64,000 nucleotides of DNA from Collimonas fungivorans (GTDB lineage: Bacteria > Pseudomonadota > Gammaproteobacteria > Burkholderiales > Burkholderiaceae_D). A program made the translations under genes and the position numbers. The stretch lies in NCBI RefSeq assembly GCF_001584145.1, contig NZ_CP013232.1:496001-560000 (forward strand). The letters run 5' to 3'. Each line of letters opens with the position of its first letter. The first letter of the stretch is position 1. A model generated the notes under the pieces. The model saw only the letters and a program-made list of their open reading frames with translations, was not told the origin of the DNA and did no database searches. Positions 27,874 to 37,037 of the stretch are shown piece by piece.

Positions 27874-28701
27874 ATGAACTACCAGGTGCTACCAGAAGAT
27901 GCTTGCGATTGTCATATGCATTTGTTTGACTCCAGTTATTCGGTCATCCCAAATGCATCTCTTAGACCACCACCTGCGTCACTTGTGGACTACCAACAAA
28001 TACAGAACGCAATAGGCAGCCGCCGATTTGTCATCGTTCAGCCATCTATATATGGGTTGGACAACTCCTTGCTGCTGCAGAGCTTGAGAGAGGTAGGTAC
28101 GCATAGGGCACGAGGTGTCGCAGTCGTGAACGGCAATATAACGGAATCGGTACTTTCAGGCCTCTACCTCAACGGTGTTAGAGGAGTCCGATTCAATCAG
28201 GTTCAGAACGGCGTGACGAGTATGGACATGCTGGAAAAACTGGACAAACGAATGCATGAACGGGGAATGCACATTCAGTTTCACGCCAGACCAGATTTGT
28301 TTATTGAGGCCGAATCGCGGCTGCTGTCGCTTAGGTCAAACGTAGTAATAGACCACATCGGCCGTCTCGCATCGCAACCTGATGTTCGGGAGAAGACTGA
28401 AGCCACGATTTACCGTCTCCTAGATTCGGAAAAGGTATGGATGAAGCTCTCCGCCCCCTATCTTGCGAGTGCTCAAGACGCGCCATACAGTGACATTTCG
28501 GAATTTGTAGGCGGACTTATTCGGCACTTTTCTCATAGGTTGGTGTGGGGCACCGACTGGCCTCATGTAACGGAAGCCGCAAAACAGGACGACCAAGAAA
28601 TGTTGCGATTCTTTACGGACCTGATGCCGAGTGATGATGTGGCTCAAAAAATTTTCGTAGGGAACTCCGAAGAACTGTATGGCTTTCCAAGGTCTACGTA
28701 G
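27874..28701 (+). CDS. Amidohydrolase family 2 (LigI/PDC hydrolase-like)
   Basis: The 275-residue TIM-barrel hydrolase begins DACDCHMHLFD (metal-binding-type HxH), then has GVRGVRFNQV, HIQFHARPD, VVIDHIGRL and a terminal WGTDWPH with the catalytic Asp. This arrangement matches the cog3618 amidohydrolases such as 2-pyrone-4,6-dicarboxylate lactonase and sugar lactonases. It likely hydrolyses a lactone from aromatic or sugar-acid breakdown. ATG 27874 has GAGG 7 bases upstream; the longer frame from 27712 adds 54 unlike residues. The MHS transporter gene follows 58 bases later and probably brings in the substrate. Confidence 0.82.
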   Translation: MNYQVLPEDACDCHMHLFDSSYSVIPNASLRPPPASLVDYQQIQNAIGSRRFVIVQPSIYGLDNSLLLQSLREVGTHRARGVAVVNGNITESVLSGLYLNGVRGVRFNQVQNGVTSMDMLEKLDKRMHERGMHIQFHARPDLFIEAESRLLSLRSNVVIDHIGRLASQPDVREKTEATIYRLLDSEKVWMKLSAPYLASAQDAPYSDISEFVGGLIRHFSHRLVWGTDWPHVTEAAKQDDQEMLRFFTDLMPSDDVAQKIFVGNSEELYGFPRST

Positions 28702-28759
28702 TCGCGATTGATTCGAAGTTAAAAAATATAAATTTATAAATGAGAGATAAGGGAGAGAT

Positions 28760-30430
28760 ATGGCATCGACAATTAAAGTGACGTCGTCCGAGCGGAGGAA
28801 AGTCTTGTTAGGGTCTTCTTTAGGGACCGCGTTCGAATGGTATGACTTTCATTTGTACGGCACGCTCGCGCCAGTCATAGCCAAACACTTTTTCAGCGGA
28901 GTGAGTGAATCCACCGGCTTCATCTTTGCTCTTCTCACCTTTGCAGCAGGATTTATCGGCCGCCCATTTGGTTCACTGGTATTTGGGCGTTTGGGCGATA
29001 TGATTGGTCGTAAGGCGACCTTTCTAATTACGATCATTCTGATGGCATTGCCCACCTTCTTTGTGGGCCTACTTCCTGGCTATGAAACGTTAGGTGTCGC
29101 TGCTCCAATTATCTTGATTGCCTTTCGAGTTCTGCAAGGCTTAGCTGCCGGGGGAGAGTATGGCGGGGCACTGGTCTATGTAGCTGAGCATTCGCCACCA
29201 GGCCGTCGTGGACAAGATACTTCGTGGATTAACGCCATGGGAGCGATGGGTATCATCTTGGCACTTGCAGTGGTTTTCATCGTTCGCACCGCCATTGGCG
29301 AAGACGCTTTCAGTGCTTGGGCGTGGAGGTTGCCATTCCTTCTGTCTCTGGTCTTGTTCGGTATCTCAATGTGGATTCGCATGACGTTGAAGGAGTCTCC
29401 TGTGTTTGCGGAGATGAAGGCCGCTGGAAAGGTATCGAATAGTCCTATTAAGGAGGCCTTCGGGAGCGCCTCCAACATCAAGTTAGCTGTGCTTATCGCT
29501 CTTGGAGGTCCTGCGGCGGTTGGGGTAATGGCTTACACCTCACAGTTCTACACGCAGTTTTTTCTGGCAAAGACCTTGAAAATTGACGCAGTTATTATTA
29601 ACGAGATTGTCATTATCGCCTTGCTAATCTCTACTCCTGCGTACATCGCATTCGGTTGGCTTTCCGACTGTATTGGACGAAAGCCGGTGGTGATGTGCGG
29701 GGCGCTTATTGCTATCTTTACCATTCAACCAGCATTTCACGGTCTGACGCACTATGGGAATAGGGTGCTTGAAGATGTCCAGGGAAAGTCACCGGTAGTG
29801 ATTTCGGCTGACCAAGAAGAATGCTCTTTCCAATTTGCGCTCCTGGCGGGCAAGAAATTCAAATCTTCGTGCGATGTTGCACACGGCGTCTTATCCGACC
29901 AGATGGTTAGTTATGAGCGAAAGTCCGTAGCCAAAGGCACTCCCGCATCGGTTCAAATCGGAGAGCAGGTCATAGCTTCGTTTGATGGCCGTTCTATGAG
30001 TGACGGCGATTTCGACAAGAAGAAGAAAGCCTTCGAGGGTGAAGTGAAGGCGGCGTTAACATCCCAGGGGTACCCGAAGAGCGCTAATTCTAGTGAGATT
30101 AATAAGCCGATGTTAATTGCCATCGTCACCTTTTTGTTAATTCTCTATGCCGCGGTCTACAGCCCAATAGGTGCATGGATGGTCGAACTCTTTCCGAGTC
30201 GAATTCGATATACAGCTATTTCGTTGCCCTACAACGTTGGTGCGGGCTGGGTCGGAGGTTTCATGCCTGCGACAGCATTTGCGATGGTCGCTGCCAACGG
30301 CAACGTCTACTACGGTCTTTGGTACCCGATTGTCGTCTTGGGTGTTGCTCTCATTATAGGTACATTCTTCTTGCCGGAAACGAGAAATGTAGAGCTGAAC
30401 ACCGTTGGCGTGGAGTCAGAGAAGACCTAG
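28760..30430 (+). CDS. MHS-family MFS transporter with large loop insertion
   Basis: This 556-residue member of the metabolite:H+ symporter family has FEWYDFHLYGTLAPV, the loop motif GRLGDMIGRKATF and GGEYGGALVYVAEH. Between helices about residues 325-440 it carries a hydrophilic insertion of ~110 residues with two Cys, expected outside the membrane, so it is longer than the usual ~430. Known relatives carry dicarboxylates, shikimate or other organic acids. GGGAG precedes the ATG. The amidohydrolase just upstream suggests the cargo is a lactone or its acid. Confidence 0.87.
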   Translation: MASTIKVTSSERRKVLLGSSLGTAFEWYDFHLYGTLAPVIAKHFFSGVSESTGFIFALLTFAAGFIGRPFGSLVFGRLGDMIGRKATFLITIILMALPTFFVGLLPGYETLGVAAPIILIAFRVLQGLAAGGEYGGALVYVAEHSPPGRRGQDTSWINAMGAMGIILALAVVFIVRTAIGEDAFSAWAWRLPFLLSLVLFGISMWIRMTLKESPVFAEMKAAGKVSNSPIKEAFGSASNIKLAVLIALGGPAAVGVMAYTSQFYTQFFLAKTLKIDAVIINEIVIIALLISTPAYIAFGWLSDCIGRKPVVMCGALIAIFTIQPAFHGLTHYGNRVLEDVQGKSPVVISADQEECSFQFALLAGKKFKSSCDVAHGVLSDQMVSYERKSVAKGTPASVQIGEQVIASFDGRSMSDGDFDKKKKAFEGEVKAALTSQGYPKSANSSEINKPMLIAIVTFLLILYAAVYSPIGAWMVELFPSRIRYTAISLPYNVGAGWVGGFMPATAFAMVAANGNVYYGLWYPIVVLGVALIIGTFFLPETRNVELNTVGVESEKT

Positions 30431-30435
30431 ACTAA

Positions 30436-30525
30436 GAAATCGCCGGCGTCATCAATGGCATCGCTTTCCAAATTATTCTCTTGGCATTGAGCGTCACTGA
30501 CGAGGCCGCACGGGCCGGTGACTAA
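30436..30525 (+). pseudogene. Second fossil of a chemotaxis receptor signalling tip
   Basis: Directly after the MHS gene the frame reads EIAGVINGIAFQIILLALSV then TDEAARAGD and a stop. This corresponds to the conserved chemoreceptor hairpin EI..[25 protein letters not shown]. About 30 codons survive. It is the same protein segment as the relic at 17560-17698. Confidence 0.7.
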
Positions 30526-30671
30526 GGCTGTGGTGTTCGTTTGCTAGCTGAATTGACCCGGTCAGTTTGATCCTCCCTCCATTGCCTGGCGAACGTACAT
30601 GTGCACCGGTTAACTGTTTCACATCGTTGGTGGAGAGACGCCCTCCGGTTTGCTGCACCAGACGGGTTCGA

Positions 30672-31094
30672 TCGAAACGATCAGCATCGTACGTTGCTGG
30701 ACCAGCTGCATACGCTTGCGCGCCAGATCGCGAACTGCACGTGTAGCCTGCGGCAAGATATGACCTTCAGGTAGCAATCCCAGCCGGAGAATATGCGCAA
30801 GATGGCGAGCATCCGATTCATCCCCACGTTGCTTGGACCATCGTGTCGCTTGATCGCAGTAGTGTTGGCCAGGTACGATGGATAGCCCGCTTCAATTAAT
30901 CCATCGACAAGCCAATACCAGTTATAGGTCGACTCCACGACCAAGTCGAACAAATTCGTCCAATACGGATCCAGTGCTGCGCAAATCTGATCCCAATTAT
31001 TGGGCAGGCGCCTTGAATACAGAACCTTGTCGTCGTCATCGGCGATGACGACGAAACAGTTGTTCGAATGAAGGTCTATGCCGCAAAATAACAT
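30672..31094 (-). pseudogene. Fossil of an IS110-family transposase
   Basis: The start (LFCGIDLHSNNCFVVIADDD) holds the first Asp of the IS110 DEDD site, followed by VVESTYNWYWLVDGLIEAGY and LANTTAIKRHDG. After that the frame shifts; in another frame the homology goes on to a stretch reading QQRTMLIVSIEPV and stops at about 30672. The element is frameshifted and truncated, so inactive. It marks the left border of the lipopeptide locus. Confidence 0.8.
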
Positions 31095-31276
31095 CGCCGT
31101 TCTCCTAGGTAAATTGAGGTTCGCACCATGACTTTACTGCTCGGCGCTTGCGAAGGGAGGGCGGCCAGATGATTATCAGTTTTCGATGCAAATCGACATA
31201 ATATGGAAATCTTTGGATCTGCGTATGTGTCAGTATTACTACACTTCACGTAAGCCGCGTATAAATTCAATAGCAG

Positions 31277-32104
31277 CTAGCGTGCCTTCCACTGGGGAGG
31301 TCGCTTTTGCACGAATGCCAAAGGTCCTTCCCTGCAGTCGTCGCTGTTGCGGCGTACTTCTTCACATTGGTAACTTCGGTCAAAAGCCTCCGGCAATGGA
31401 AGTTCCCGCGTAACTAGCGCAACCTGTTTAATTGATCGGACCGATAAGGGCGCGCACCTTAAAATATCATCCGTCCACCCTACAACGCACTCGTCGAGCT
31501 GGCTCTTGGAGACAACGTCGTTGATCAGCCCGAGTTCGTACGCGCGCGCAGCACCGAAATGCCGGCCTGTCATGAGATAACCAAGCGCTGTGCGCATCGG
31601 CAACTGCCGTGTCAGCCGGAACACTCCTCCTGCGCCTGCTATCAAACCCAGTTTCGCCTCTGGCAAAGCGAATACGCTATTATCGCTAGCAACAATGATG
31701 TCACAAGCCAGGGCAAGCTCAAACCCGCCCCCGAGCGCAAACCCATTCACTCTGGCAATAATTGGCTTGCTCAGGTTGAATCGTTCCGTGAGACGCGGCC
31801 ACCCTGGCGCGCCTTTGCTGCCGAAGCTCGAGGGCCTAATACCTGCTGCAGTGCGGGCGACCAACTCCTTCAAGTCTTGTCCCACCGAAAAAGCACGGTC
31901 ACCGGACCCGGTCAATACGGCAAGCCAAAGATCATCGTCGCTTTCGAAATCGTCAAAAATGTCCGCAAGCTCTTCATGCATTCGTACATCCATCGCATTC
32001 AACAAATTTGGACGATTGAGCGTGATATGTGCGACGCGCCCACGCTTTTCATAAAGCACACGGGGCTCTGTTGTATCAACGGTGACTGACTGATTGCTTG
32101 GCAT
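31277..32104 (-). CDS. dpgD: Enoyl-CoA hydratase-like DpgD, 3,5-dihydroxyphenylacetyl-CoA formation
   Basis: The 275-residue crotonase-fold protein has the oxyanion-hole segment [15 protein letters not shown] and the Glu-containing [14 protein letters not shown] of true enoyl-CoA hydratases. In Dpg pathways DpgD works with DpgB to help DpgA close and dehydrate the polyketide to 3,5-dihydroxyphenylacetyl-CoA. The assignment rests mainly on the operon, since the fold alone is common. AGGAG lies 9 bases before ATG 32104, and this start lies inside the end of hpgT (29-base overlap), suggesting coupled translation. It is the last gene of the operon. Confidence 0.82.
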   Translation of the reverse strand: MPSNQSVTVDTTEPRVLYEKRGRVAHITLNRPNLLNAMDVRMHEELADIFDDFESDDDLWLAVLTGSGDRAFSVGQDLKELVARTAAGIRPSSFGSKGAPGWPRLTERFNLSKPIIARVNGFALGGGFELALACDIIVASDNSVFALPEAKLGLIAGAGGVFRLTRQLPMRTALGYLMTGRHFGAARAYELGLINDVVSKSQLDECVVGWTDDILRCAPLSVRSIKQVALVTRELPLPEAFDRSYQCEEVRRNSDDCREGPLAFVQKRPPQWKAR

Positions 32105-33473
32105 TAGGTGGTATCTCCTGTTGTGTCGGCACGTGCTCAGGAGCGACTCCACGCACACGCTCGTCGCGTACGAACCTGGCTAATCGCCGTACCCCTTCGT
32201 CAATTTGATTCGGGTCGAGGTAACTGCAAGACAGCCGTATTTCATAACTTTTATGTTCGCCCACCATAAAGAAACTCATTGGCGTCCATAAGACACCGTA
32301 TTTGTTGGCGCAATAGTCCAAAAGAGCGAGGTCAACGATCACAGGCAATTTCATCCGAACAAAAAAACCACCCTGCGGTTGATTCCAACTGATGTAGTTA
32401 ATCGGCTCGGAACCGACACGCATGTGCAAGTCCAGCGCTGCTAGTAAATAGCTTAAATTGCTGCGATAGAAGCTCGCTTTCGGTGCGCTTAAGGCCGAAA
32501 TCGAACAGCCATTTTCGAGGAGCATACCTCCGACGATTGCCTGGCAAATCGGAGATGTATTCACTGTCACCATGCTTTTGAGAGAGGCCAGCTGATGAGC
32601 CAATATTCCCAGTGATATGTTCCCGTCAACAACAAGTTGATCTGCTACCACAAAACCCACGCGCACCCCTGGCATGCATGTCTTTGCACATGTGCCAAAA
32701 TAAATTACCTGGCGACCATTGTCGAGAGCTTTCAACGTAGGTAACTTGGTGTCAGACGATGCGGTGAAGCCATAGGCGTTGTCTTCCAAGACGACGAAAT
32801 TCTCATGCTTGGCAAACGCAAGTAATTCATGCCGAGCATTCAAGCTAAGTACTGTCCCTGAAGGGTTGGAGAAGTCCGGTGCCACATACATTGCAGTCAC
32901 GCGCTTGCCACTCTGTCGAAGTAGCTGACAGTCGAACGTAAGTTTAGCCCAATCAAAACCTTGCTCTGTTTCTTCAACCGGCAGGATTTCGACGTCGAGC
33001 AGGCGGGCCGCTCCTGCGATTCCCGCAAAGCACGGATTTACTACTGCGACGACATCATTCTTGCTTGCGCACAAGGCGCGTAACACCAACAAAATCGCCT
33101 CTTGGCACCCAACCGTAACTACGATCGATTCGCCCGTCACTTCGATGCCCTCATCAGTAAAGAGCGCTTGGGCGATCAAGTCGTTGATTTGCCCGCGGCT
33201 CGGGCCATATTGATACAGGTGTTTTCGGATTTTTTCAGGCGAGAATTTTCTTTCTGTTGCGAGATAGTCGCAATACCGTTCAATGTGGGCAGCGATGTCT
33301 GTGCCTTCAAAAAAGCCGGCATAGGGGGCGCCGGGAGCAAACGATATCGCTTGAGGAAATCGGTCCATCACTTCATTGAGAAAGTTAATGGAGTCGAGTA
33401 TCGGATCGCGTAGGGACCCATGCAGGGCTAAGCGGTCAAGGCATCCAGTTTTTGCTTGAAGTTGGCTTGTCAT
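32076..33473 (-). CDS. hpgT: 3,5-dihydroxyphenylglyoxylate aminotransferase (HpgT-like)
   Basis: This 465-residue fold-type I aminotransferase resembles the MocR-like/AAT branch used for 4-hydroxy- and 3,5-dihydroxyphenylglycine: [13 protein letters not shown] near the start, [49 protein letters not shown] and the Schiff-base region [16 protein letters not shown]. In the known pathway it transfers the amino group, usually from tyrosine, to 3,5-dihydroxyphenylglyoxylate, giving Dpg. The start at 33473 (GGA 5 bases upstream) fits family length; the frame to 33647 would add 58 residues overlapping dpgC. It lies 40 bases after dpgC and overlaps dpgD. Confidence 0.82.
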   Translation of the reverse strand: MTSQLQAKTGCLDRLALHGSLRDPILDSINFLNEVMDRFPQAISFAPGAPYAGFFEGTDIAAHIERYCDYLATERKFSPEKIRKHLYQYGPSRGQINDLIAQALFTDEGIEVTGESIVVTVGCQEAILLVLRALCASKNDVVAVVNPCFAGIAGAARLLDVEILPVEETEQGFDWAKLTFDCQLLRQSGKRVTAMYVAPDFSNPSGTVLSLNARHELLAFAKHENFVVLEDNAYGFTASSDTKLPTLKALDNGRQVIYFGTCAKTCMPGVRVGFVVADQLVVDGNISLGILAHQLASLKSMVTVNTSPICQAIVGGMLLENGCSISALSAPKASFYRSNLSYLLAALDLHMRVGSEPINYISWNQPQGGFFVRMKLPVIVDLALLDYCANKYGVLWTPMSFFMVGEHKSYEIRLSCSYLDPNQIDEGVRRLARFVRDERVRGVAPEHVPTQQEIPPNAKQSVSHR

Positions 33474-33513
33474 AATCCGTCTCGTATAGACTAGAATGTC
33501 CGGCTGGCAATAC

Positions 33514-34857
33514 TTAGGCCCTTTCAATTCTGTCGAGAACATCCAAACTATAAAGTCGTCGCGCTTGTTCAAGCGCAAATTCCGCCATGTAGTTTCGGAA
33601 TCGTTCCAGCGGCTCGTCGGAGGCAACAAGCATGCGCCGATTGGCAATAACGGCAGCGCTATTCAATCGGGCTGCGGCAGCATTGATTGCCGCATCCATT
33701 TCTGACGGATCTACCACTTCGTCGAATACCATACGAGCGTCCTCATCTTTTGCCCACAGCTTTCGCCCCGACAGTATGATTTGGCGGGCAGCGCGACTTC
33801 CTCCAGCCTGTGTCAGACGCAGATTGGCTACACCAGGAATAATTCCTTCCCTAGCCGCGGGCAGGCTGAAGTAACTATCCGAGGCGGCAATTACGTGATC
33901 AAACACTAACAGGAGCTGGGCACCTCCGCCAATAGCGAAGGTATCAACTGCGGCAATCCATGCATTCTCCATCGTCGGCGGGTCCCACTCCAGATGCTGG
34001 TTCTTGAAGTAAAGTCCACGCAAAATCTTGCTGATGTATCCTGTTTCACGCTGCAGCAGGAAGTTTATGTACGAGATTTTTCCGCTCTGCAATAATTTAA
34101 GGTTAATACCGGCACTGAAGACGCGCTTACCAATATATTTGGGATGTGTCATTGGCGCACCACGCAATATGCCAACACGAATGTCGTCGACCAACAACAC
34201 AAGATCGACCGCTACCTCCATGTCAGCGATGAGCTGATCGTCTTCGGCGTTCAAACAAGCCTCGTTATGCACGGTCAAGTGGGCAGTAGTACCAACTCGC
34301 TCGATGAGGATTGTGTCCAGACGCAACGATCCGACCTGCCTAAATCGATCCAGTAAAGACAACGCTCGAGCACTCGGCATACGCATGCTTTCCAAAAGAT
34401 GGATTCCACTTCGAGGTTCGGAAAATATTGCAGAAAAAAAAATACCCTGATCAATTTCACGCGCTTCCTTGTTGCGTTGAGTGCATTGACTTTCACGCTC
34501 CATTTGTACCCGCGTTGGCACTAGGCCAGGGAATTTAGCTGCTGCGGCATCGATCAGCTCATTCAATCCCGGACGAAGCGTCCGATTGCAGGTTAATACG
34601 TCATACGCCCATGCCGCGTGCGAGCGCATGAATGTGGCACGGGCGTTTCGGCTATTCCGATGAATCGTGTCGGCAACTTCTTGCTGGTTTGGGTCTCGTT
34701 TGTCTTTCTCTGGGAGATGGCTAAGAATGGTCTCACCTGTCAAAAGGTAGTCGGATAGTACTTCGGCCACCTGGTCTGGTGCTGCTGAACCGCTATCAAA
34801 GCTCGTCAACCATTGATTTATCTCCAATTTCAACGTTGCTAGTTCTTTGATTTGCAT
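33514..34857 (-). CDS. dpgC: 3,5-dihydroxyphenylacetyl-CoA 1,2-dioxygenase (DpgC-like)
   Basis: The ~447-residue protein has the long helical N-terminal domain and C-terminal crotonase fold characteristic of DpgC: GILRGAPMTHPKYIGKRVFS, AGINLKLLQSGKISY, NAWIAAVDTFAIGGGAQLLL, LPAAREGIIPGVANLRL. DpgC is an unusual oxygenase that uses no metal or organic cofactor and turns 3,5-dihydroxyphenylacetyl-CoA into the glyoxylate. Length agrees with the vancomycin-type enzymes (~430-440). ATG 34857 (MQIKELA) is preferred to the TTG at 34890. It lies between dpgB and hpgT. Confidence 0.9.
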   Translation of the reverse strand: MQIKELATLKLEINQWLTSFDSGSAAPDQVAEVLSDYLLTGETILSHLPEKDKRDPNQQEVADTIHRNSRNARATFMRSHAAWAYDVLTCNRTLRPGLNELIDAAAAKFPGLVPTRVQMERESQCTQRNKEAREIDQGIFFSAIFSEPRSGIHLLESMRMPSARALSLLDRFRQVGSLRLDTILIERVGTTAHLTVHNEACLNAEDDQLIADMEVAVDLVLLVDDIRVGILRGAPMTHPKYIGKRVFSAGINLKLLQSGKISYINFLLQRETGYISKILRGLYFKNQHLEWDPPTMENAWIAAVDTFAIGGGAQLLLVFDHVIAASDSYFSLPAAREGIIPGVANLRLTQAGGSRAARQIILSGRKLWAKDEDARMVFDEVVDPSEMDAAINAAAARLNSAAVIANRRMLVASDEPLERFRNYMAEFALEQARRLYSLDVLDRIERA

Positions 34858-34924
34858 CGCATTTGTCTCGCATTTGAAGAACAAAACCAAGGAAATAATA
34901 TGTGCAGACTCACGTGGTGTTTAA

Positions 34925-35680
34925 TTAAGGCTTGATGTTTCGCAAGAAACGATCAGACGCGGCCAAATGCCGGCCAATTGCATCTTCGTAGCTGGCGGTG
35001 CATGCTTCGCTGATCAGTCGACGCCGGACACAATGATTGGCCGCGTCCATCACGTCGCGCTCCCTGAGAAATCTCTCCACACACGCGGCCGTGTTCTCAG
35101 AGATTTTGTCTATCAGGCGCAACTGCTCGGCCTCGACCGCGGAAATCTTGGAAGAAAATAGACACAATTGACGAGTCGCAGCGGTGCCGGCTTGATTGAC
35201 TAATCGAAATAGAGTCATGTCGGGCATGATACCCCCTCCTGAGTAGTTCAAGCCAAATTCGACTCCAACGCAAGCAACCCGAAAGTCAGTGGTCAATAAG
35301 ACAGCCAATCCCAGGCTATTGACACTTTCCTCAACCACCGAAATTGTCGTCGCTTCAACCCGCTCAATACGACGTAAAGCACGATTCCATGCGTTTACTC
35401 TGTGGACCTCGACTGGGTCACCAGGATTTGTGGTGATATCCGCACAACCGTTGCCTTTGAGATGGATTGTCAAGACTCCTTCGCACCCCTCGCCTTCGAT
35501 TTGATCACACGCGTGATGAATGGTCGCGATCAGGGTTTCCGACAATCCGAACGAAAGATCTAGGTCAACGTAGTTGACGGTGCGGCCCAAGGGCACTAGA
35601 GTTGGGTTATTAGTATGCAATTTTTTTCCTAAACATAACGTTAGGTTGGCTTCCAACTTAACGTAAATATTGACTACCAT
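34925..35680 (-). CDS. dpgB: Crotonase-fold DpgB, partner of the type III PKS
   Basis: The 251-residue protein is a divergent enoyl-CoA hydratase homologue with VVEESVNSLGLAVLLTTDFR in place of the usual oxyanion-hole motif and a degenerate active site, as in DpgB proteins of glycopeptide clusters. DpgB speeds DpgA and helps dehydration. The ATG at 35680 overlaps the dpgA stop (ATGGTAG arrangement), a sign of coupled translation. The frame upstream to 35755 runs inside dpgA and is not used. Sequence support alone is moderate; position between dpgA and dpgC makes the call firm. Confidence 0.82.
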   Translation of the reverse strand: MVVNIYVKLEANLTLCLGKKLHTNNPTLVPLGRTVNYVDLDLSFGLSETLIATIHHACDQIEGEGCEGVLTIHLKGNGCADITTNPGDPVEVHRVNAWNRALRRIERVEATTISVVEESVNSLGLAVLLTTDFRVACVGVEFGLNYSGGGIMPDMTLFRLVNQAGTAATRQLCLFSSKISAVEAEQLRLIDKISENTAACVERFLRERDVMDAANHCVRRRLISEACTASYEDAIGRHLAASDRFLRNIKP

Positions 35681-36816
35681 CGTAGCAATGCGGTTTCGAT
35701 TGTGGTGCCTGGACCCATTGTCATCATGACTCCAAAATCGCCATGGCGAACGCATTCTTCCTGCATTAGGCGTTCGAATGAGAAAAGAAAGGATCCGCTC
35801 GACATATTTCCATAGTCGCGCAATACGCTGGTGGTGTGACGTAGATCATGGGTTGTAAGGCCAAGGTTTATCTTGACAGTGTCGATTACCTTTTTGCCAC
35901 CAGAGTGCACAACCCAATGCGCAACTTCACTGCGGCGCAATCCGGCTTCCCCAAGTAATCTATCGATCACAGCTTCCACGTTGGCACCAACGATATAGGG
36001 AACATCTTGAGCGAGCATGAAATTGAACTTATTGTGTTCGTCATCCCAAACAAACTTCATTCCATCGATCGTGTCTGAGACAACACAACTCGCAAATCTG
36101 ATCACCTCCGGACAAGTGACGCCGTTGCGGTCGAAATCGCGCCTATTCGTTGTTTTGCCCCATAAACGAGTAGCGTCAAAATCACCTGCAGTAGTCAGCG
36201 CCACGGCACCTGCACCATCCCCAAACAAACTGTTGACGACGGCTGTTTCCATGCTGCCATCGACAAAGTACGCAGCCGAACATATCTCAACGCACAGCAT
36301 GATCGCCAGCCTGCCAGGATTCGCCAGACTCCAGGAGGCGACCGCATTTAGCCCGTTTAGTCCGGCATTGCAGCCCATACCTACAATATCAAGACGACCG
36401 CAATTCGAGTTCAGGCCGAGTTTCTTGCACATCAAGGCGCTCAATCCCGGAGTCAAAAAGCCAGTAGTAGTTACACAGCATAGATAGTGAATATCAGCGA
36501 GTGTCGCCTGAGCGCTCTGCACGCTTGAAAGGATTGCCTTAGCGCCAATTTCCAAGGCGCAGTCACTGTGCTTTCTAAGTAAATCGCCCTGTGTTTCATT
36601 TAAATACTGACCACTCACCGATTTTGGCGGCAAGATAAGGTGCCGCCGTCCGATTGCACTATTTCGAAACATTAGTCGGATTCGCCGGTCCTCAATGCCG
36701 AACGCCTCAAGCACCTCGTCCTGTGTGAATGAGTTTTTTGGATTGGCAGTCCCAACTCCTACTATTGACGCTCGCCTACCTCCGTCTGCTACTGATACAG
36801 GTAATTTTTCGCTCAT
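35674..36816 (-). CDS. dpgA: Type III polyketide synthase DpgA, 3,5-dihydroxyphenylacetyl-CoA synthase
   Basis: The 380-residue chalcone-synthase-fold protein shows the triad: Cys149 in VGMGCNAGLNG, His304 in WVVHSGGKKV and Asn337 in DYGNMSSGS, with GDGAGAVAL. DpgA makes 3,5-dihydroxyphenylacetyl-CoA from four malonyl-CoA. The set dpgA-B-C-hpgT-D next to it separates it from other type III synthases. I chose ATG 36816 because it gives the usual length; the frame continues to 36912. No strong ribosome site is visible at either. It stands 221 bases after the desaturase gene. Confidence 0.9.
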   Translation of the reverse strand: MSEKLPVSVADGGRRASIVGVGTANPKNSFTQDEVLEAFGIEDRRIRLMFRNSAIGRRHLILPPKSVSGQYLNETQGDLLRKHSDCALEIGAKAILSSVQSAQATLADIHYLCCVTTTGFLTPGLSALMCKKLGLNSNCGRLDIVGMGCNAGLNGLNAVASWSLANPGRLAIMLCVEICSAAYFVDGSMETAVVNSLFGDGAGAVALTTAGDFDATRLWGKTTNRRDFDRNGVTCPEVIRFASCVVSDTIDGMKFVWDDEHNKFNFMLAQDVPYIVGANVEAVIDRLLGEAGLRRSEVAHWVVHSGGKKVIDTVKINLGLTTHDLRHTTSVLRDYGNMSSGSFLFSFERLMQEECVRHGDFGVMMTMGPGTTIETALLRW

Positions 36817-37037
36817 CGTTGGGCAGGCATTTTTAAATGCGTTATTTGATAAAAAAACTATGTTAAGGGAAAATCCAATGCGACTTGAGGCAGTCACATG
36901 CTTATGTGGCATTGGTTCAAGTTTGAGGTCAACCTCTATTCGAAAGCTTTTGGATTATTGCCAACATGGGTTGTCTGCCCCTACGCTAACGTGGAGGAAA
37001 ATCTGCAAAGCAACCTCTCCAGTTGTAACAAACCCGT

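Noticed and set aside
35674..36816. DpgA as a general chalcone/resorcinol-type synthase (lipid or pigment)
   Set aside because: The adjacent dpgB, dpgC, aminotransferase and dpgD genes fit only the Dpg route.
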